Made by a program: the position numbers and the translations under genes
From: an uncultured Christensenellaceae bacterium
GTDB taxonomy: Bacteria; Bacillota; Clostridia; Christensenellales; MGBC116941
DNA length: 25,682 bases
Direction of reading: 5' to 3'
Assembly: GCA_910585035.1 (NCBI GenBank)
Contig: CAJUEF010000021.1
Span: 2,730 to 28,411 of the forward strand
Notes under the pieces: model-generated
Seen by the model: the letters and a program-made list of their open reading frames with translations, nothing else
Databases searched by the model: none
Told to the model about the DNA's origin: nothing
In this document: in pieces, positions 23,218 to 25,682 of the stretch
How the letters are laid out: each line of letters starts with the position of its first letter
Position numbering within the stretch: position 1 is the stretch's first letter

Positions 23218-23607
23218 ATGTTTACTGATATAATTTTCGGACTTAAAGTTGCCCTTATAGGTATGGGAGTTACATTTGTAGGACTTGTTGCACTTATTGG
23301 TCTTGTGCACTTAAACAGAATAATTGCTGAATCTATTAATAAGGTTCCGGGCAAAAAAACAGCAGAAGAAGCTCCTGTTAAAAAGGAAGCCCCAAAACCA
23401 CAGGCAAAGGCTCCTGCACCTGCAGCTGTTAAAAACAAAGCGTTAAAGGCTGATAATGGCAGCGTTGTTGCCGCTATTACTGCGGCTGTATCGGTTATGA
23501 TGGACGGAGCTCCTTTTAAGCTTAAATCTGTGAAAAAAGCTCAGGTATCTTCTAATACAAATGCTTGGGATATGGTTGCCATTCAGGAACAAAATAATAA
23601 TCTTTAA
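23218..23607 (+). CDS. oadG: OadG-family sodium pump decarboxylase gamma/delta subunit
   Basis: A 129-residue protein with one N-terminal membrane helix ('LKVALIGMGVTFVGLVALIGLVHL'), then a Lys/Ala/Pro-rich linker, then a C-terminal region 'SVVAAITAAVSVMMDG' to 'WDMVAIQEQNNNL'. This is the layout of OadG of oxaloacetate decarboxylase and MmdD of methylmalonyl-CoA decarboxylase, the small subunit that anchors the carboxyltransferase to the membrane pump and helps assembly. The usual zinc-binding cluster of some OadG proteins is not evident. It begins 12 bases after the carboxyltransferase gene, with AGAGGTGG upstream, and precedes the biotin carrier by 23 bases. Confidence 0.87.
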   Translation: MFTDIIFGLKVALIGMGVTFVGLVALIGLVHLNRIIAESINKVPGKKTAEEAPVKKEAPKPQAKAPAPAAVKNKALKADNGSVVAAITAAVSVMMDGAPFKLKSVKKAQVSSNTNAWDMVAIQEQNNNL

Positions 23608-23630
23608 TTTATTTGGAGGGAATAATTAAA

Positions 23631-23990
23631 ATGCGTAAATTCAGAGTTAATGTTAACGGTGTCGGATATGACGTTGAAGTTGAAGAAATGGCAGGAGGCT
23701 TAGCAGCATCTGCTCCTGCACCGGCAGCAGCGCCTGCACCGGCGGCTCCCGCTCCTGCAGCAGCAGTTCCGGCAGGGGGAACATCAATTGAGGCTCCTAT
23801 GCCTGGCACCATTATGAGTGTAAATGTTGCTGTTGGCGATAGTGTTAATGATGGCGATGTTGTCTGCATTTTAGAGGCTATGAAGATGGAGAATGAAATC
23901 GTTGCTCCAAAGGCAGGCAAGGTTTCTGCTGTAAATACTAATAAAGGACAAAACGTTAACACGGGAGACGTACTCATCGTTATCGAATAG
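23631..23990 (+). CDS. Biotin carboxyl carrier protein (MmdC / 1.3S-like)
   Basis: A 119-residue protein with three parts: an N-terminal strand region ('MRKFRVNVNGVGYDVEVEE') typical of decarboxylase and transcarboxylase carrier subunits, an Ala/Pro-rich flexible linker (about 25-50), and a biotinyl domain with the attachment motif 'LEAMKMENEI', where Lys85 is the expected biotinylation site. It shuttles carboxyl groups between the carboxyltransferase and the membrane pump. I chose ATG 23631, which has GGAGGG at 23615-23620. The gene is separate from the carboxyltransferase, as in methylmalonyl-CoA decarboxylase and transcarboxylase and unlike the fused OadA of Klebsiella. Confidence 0.93.
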   Translation: MRKFRVNVNGVGYDVEVEEMAGGLAASAPAPAAAPAPAAPAPAAAVPAGGTSIEAPMPGTIMSVNVAVGDSVNDGDVVCILEAMKMENEIVAPKAGKVSAVNTNKGQNVNTGDVLIVIE

Positions 23991-24005
23991 TAGGGAGGAA
24001 TACTA

Positions 24006-25130
24006 GTGGACGTTAATATTGGTCAAACCTTTGCAAAGCTTATTGCGACCACCGGCTTCCTTAATATGTCGGTTGGACAGCTTATTATGCTTGCTATTTC
24101 ATGCTTTTTGCTATATTTGGCGATAGTTCGTCAATACGAGCCGCTTCTTTTGGTTCCTATTGCTTTTGGTATGCTTCTTGCAAACCTGCCTCTTACAGGA
24201 ATTAAAGACCCGGGTGGGCTTTTAGATGTGCTTTACACAGGTGTTAAAATGGGCGTTTATCCGCCGCTTATATTCCTTGGAATAGGCGCCATGACAGATT
24301 TTTCACCTCTTATAGCCAATCCGAAAAGTTTGCTTTTGGGTGCGGCGGCGCAGCTTGGTATTTTCGTTGCGTTTATTGGTGCAATTCTTTTAAAAATGAC
24401 TCCTCAGGAAGCTGCAAGCATCGGTATTATCGGCGGTGCGGACGGACCTACAGCTATCTTTTTAACATCTAAGCTGGCTCCTCATTTGCTTGGTCCTATT
24501 GCTGTTGCTGCATATTCATATATGGCGCTTGTACCGGTTATTCAGCCGCCAATTATGAGAATGCTTACAACCAAGCAGGAAAGAGAAGTAACCATGTCTC
24601 AGCTTCGCACAGTATCTAAGACAGAAAAAATTCTTTTTCCGATTGTTGTTACTATTTTTGTATCCTTGCTGTTGCCTTCAGCAGCTACCCTTGTAGGTAT
24701 GCTTATGCTTGGTAATTTGTTTAAGGAGTGTATGCTTGTTGACAGAATTACAAATACTGCTAAAAACGAGCTTATAAATATTATTACGATTTTCCTTGGC
24801 GTATCCGTTGGTTCAACTGCAAAAGCAGAGATTTTCTTAACATTCTCAACCCTGAAAATTATTGGTATGGGTCTTTTTGCTTTTGCTTTTGGTACTGTTG
24901 GAGGCGTGCTCCTTGGAAAGCTGATGTACAGAATGTCCGGAGGCAAGATAAATCCCCTTATTGGTTCAGCGGGAGTTTCGGCAGTTCCTATGGCTGCACG
25001 TGTATCAAATGTTGAGGGCTTAAAGGCTAAACCGGGAAACTACCTGCTCATGCATGCCATGGGTCCTAACGTTGCCGGAGTTATAGGTTCTGCTATTGCA
25101 GCCGGCGTTTTACTTTCATTGTTTGGATAA
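24006..25130 (+). CDS. oadB: Sodium-translocating decarboxylase beta subunit (OadB/MmdB)
   Basis: A 374-residue integral membrane protein of the OadB/MmdB/GcdB family, which decarboxylates carboxybiotin and uses the energy to export Na+. Family marks are 'GIIGGADGPTAIFLTSKLAP', with Asp146 at the position of the essential Asp203 of Klebsiella OadB, 'SYMALVPVIQPPIMR', and the C-terminal 'GPNVAGVIGSAIAAG', which carries the conserved Asn and Ser of the pump. The start is GTG 24006, with GGGAGGAA just upstream and no ATG in a better place. The length matches the shorter family members (about 370-435). It follows the biotin carrier by 15 bases. Confidence 0.95.
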   Translation: MDVNIGQTFAKLIATTGFLNMSVGQLIMLAISCFLLYLAIVRQYEPLLLVPIAFGMLLANLPLTGIKDPGGLLDVLYTGVKMGVYPPLIFLGIGAMTDFSPLIANPKSLLLGAAAQLGIFVAFIGAILLKMTPQEAASIGIIGGADGPTAIFLTSKLAPHLLGPIAVAAYSYMALVPVIQPPIMRMLTTKQEREVTMSQLRTVSKTEKILFPIVVTIFVSLLLPSAATLVGMLMLGNLFKECMLVDRITNTAKNELINIITIFLGVSVGSTAKAEIFLTFSTLKIIGMGLFAFAFGTVGGVLLGKLMYRMSGGKINPLIGSAGVSAVPMAARVSNVEGLKAKPGNYLLMHAMGPNVAGVIGSAIAAGVLLSLFG

Positions 25131-25156
25131 TAATAAATTGAAGAAGGAGGTTAATT

Positions 25157-25682
25157 ATGGCTAAAGTAAATATTACTGATACTATTTTAAGAGACGCACA
25201 TCAATCACAGGCAGCAACAAGAATGAAAACAGAAGAGATGCTTGAAGTTGCTGACAGGTTAGATAAAGTTGGATATTGGTCCCTTGAGGTTTGGGGCGGA
25301 GCAACCTTTGACAGTTGTCTTCGTTTCCTCAATGAAGATCCTTGGAAAAGGCTTCAGATGCTTAGAGAGGCAATGCCTAAAACAAAGCTTCAAATGCTTC
25401 TTAGAGGACAGAATTTACTTGGATATAAGCATTATGCTGATGACGTTGTAGATGCATTTGTTAAAAAATCCATTGAAAACGGTATTAACGTTATAAGAAC
25501 TTTTGACGCTTTAAACGATATTCGTAACCTTGAATCATCAATTAAGGCTACAAAGAAATACGGCGGACACTGTGAAGCTGCTTTTTCTTACACAACAAGC
25601 CCTGTTCACACTACAGATTATTTTGTAGACATGGCTGTTAAGCTGGAAAAGATGGGCGCCGATACAATTTGTATAAAGGATA
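25157..25682 (+). CDS. oadA: Oxaloacetate decarboxylase alpha / pyruvate carboxylase subunit B / 5S-type carboxyltransferase (3' end outside window)
   Basis: An open frame from ATG 25157 to the window edge gives 175 residues of a longer protein. The start is supported by AAGGAGG (25144-25150). The sequence is a TIM-barrel carboxyltransferase of the pyruvate/oxaloacetate type: 'ITDTILRDAHQSQAATRM' at the N-terminus, 'LEVWGGATFDSCLRFLNEDPWKRL', 'MLLRGQNLLGY' and 'FDALNDIRNL', all family signatures including the metal-ligand Asp after Arg in 'LRDAHQS'. It transfers carboxyl groups between oxaloacetate/pyruvate and biotin. Whether it carries its own C-terminal biotin domain, which would separate OadA from a 5S-type subunit, cannot be seen. 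It lies 26 bases after oadB. Confidence 0.93.
   Translation, partial: MAKVNITDTILRDAHQSQAATRMKTEEMLEVADRLDKVGYWSLEVWGGATFDSCLRFLNEDPWKRLQMLREAMPKTKLQMLLRGQNLLGYKHYADDVVDAFVKKSIENGINVIRTFDALNDIRNLESSIKATKKYGGHCEAAFSYTTSPVHTTDYFVDMAVKLEKMGADTICIKD

Noticed and set aside
23700..23775. Tandem repeat around the Ala/Pro codons of the biotin carrier
   Set aside because: This is the normal flexible linker of biotin carrier proteins, not a mobile or regulatory repeat.
23609..23977. 122-codon minus-strand frame across the biotin carrier gene
   Set aside because: It arises from the repetitive Ala/Pro codons of the carrier's linker read in reverse.
1..25682. Search for CRISPR arrays, insertion sequences, tRNA genes, rRNA genes and phage genes
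   Set aside because: No regularly spaced repeats, transposase or integrase motifs, or RNA gene signatures were seen by eye.

Overview
The window looks like core chromosome of a low-GC, anaerobic, Gram-positive bacterium of the class Clostridia. Evidence for this: AT-rich intergenic DNA, strong AGGAGG ribosome binding sites, several TTG and GTG starts, the murB/PHP/rapZ/whiA/HPr/dnaE gene order, a TRAP (MtrB) homologue, an EFR1-type flavodoxin-ferredoxin, and a sodium-pumping decarboxylase operon. I cannot fix the family or genus from this sequence. All confident genes are on the + strand. I see no insertion sequence, prophage, CRISPR array, tRNA or rRNA.

Layout. (1) 1-623: 3' end of a gene that looks like an extracellular solute-binding protein. 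(2) 821-8175: a tightly packed housekeeping run of murB, a PHP phosphoesterase, rapZ, whiA, an HPr-fold protein without the phosphorylatable His (Crh-like), dnaE, and a TRAP-family gene. The yvcK gene that commonly lies between rapZ and whiA is absent. (3) 8176-17752: a promoter and structured leader, a 45-residue His-rich membrane peptide, then a ten-gene operon for a multisubunit cation/proton antiporter. Its order is E, F, G, MbhD-like, MbhE-like, B, C, followed by four successive NuoL/M/N-type antiporter subunits. No hydrogenase or dehydrogenase genes accompany it. (4) 17753-18107: a gene-free stretch with two tandem hairpins and a promoter. (5) 18108-19520: a DUF1576 membrane protein closed by a clear terminator. 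(6) 19671-20535: a LytTR regulator and DUF3021 membrane protein pair, also closed by a terminator. (7) 20756-21517: an EFR1 family flavodoxin-ferredoxin. (8) 21784 to the window end: a five-gene operon of a divergent MmdA-like carboxyltransferase, OadG, a biotin carrier, OadB, and OadA (cut by the window edge).

How they fit together. Two systems here concern sodium and proton bioenergetics: the Mrp/Mbh-like antiporter and the biotin-dependent sodium-pumping decarboxylase. A decarboxylase exporting Na+ and an antiporter exchanging Na+ for H+ would complement each other in a fermenting anaerobe, but that link is inference. The most unusual items are the TRAP homologue, which keeps the tryptophan pocket but has lost two of the three K/K/R RNA-contact residues; the antiporter operon with four proton-channel subunits and a split MrpA; the tandem hairpins after that operon; and the carboxyltransferase lacking the usual acyl-CoA carboxyltransferase signatures. 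Products were assigned by recognition of motifs in the sequence. No database search was run.
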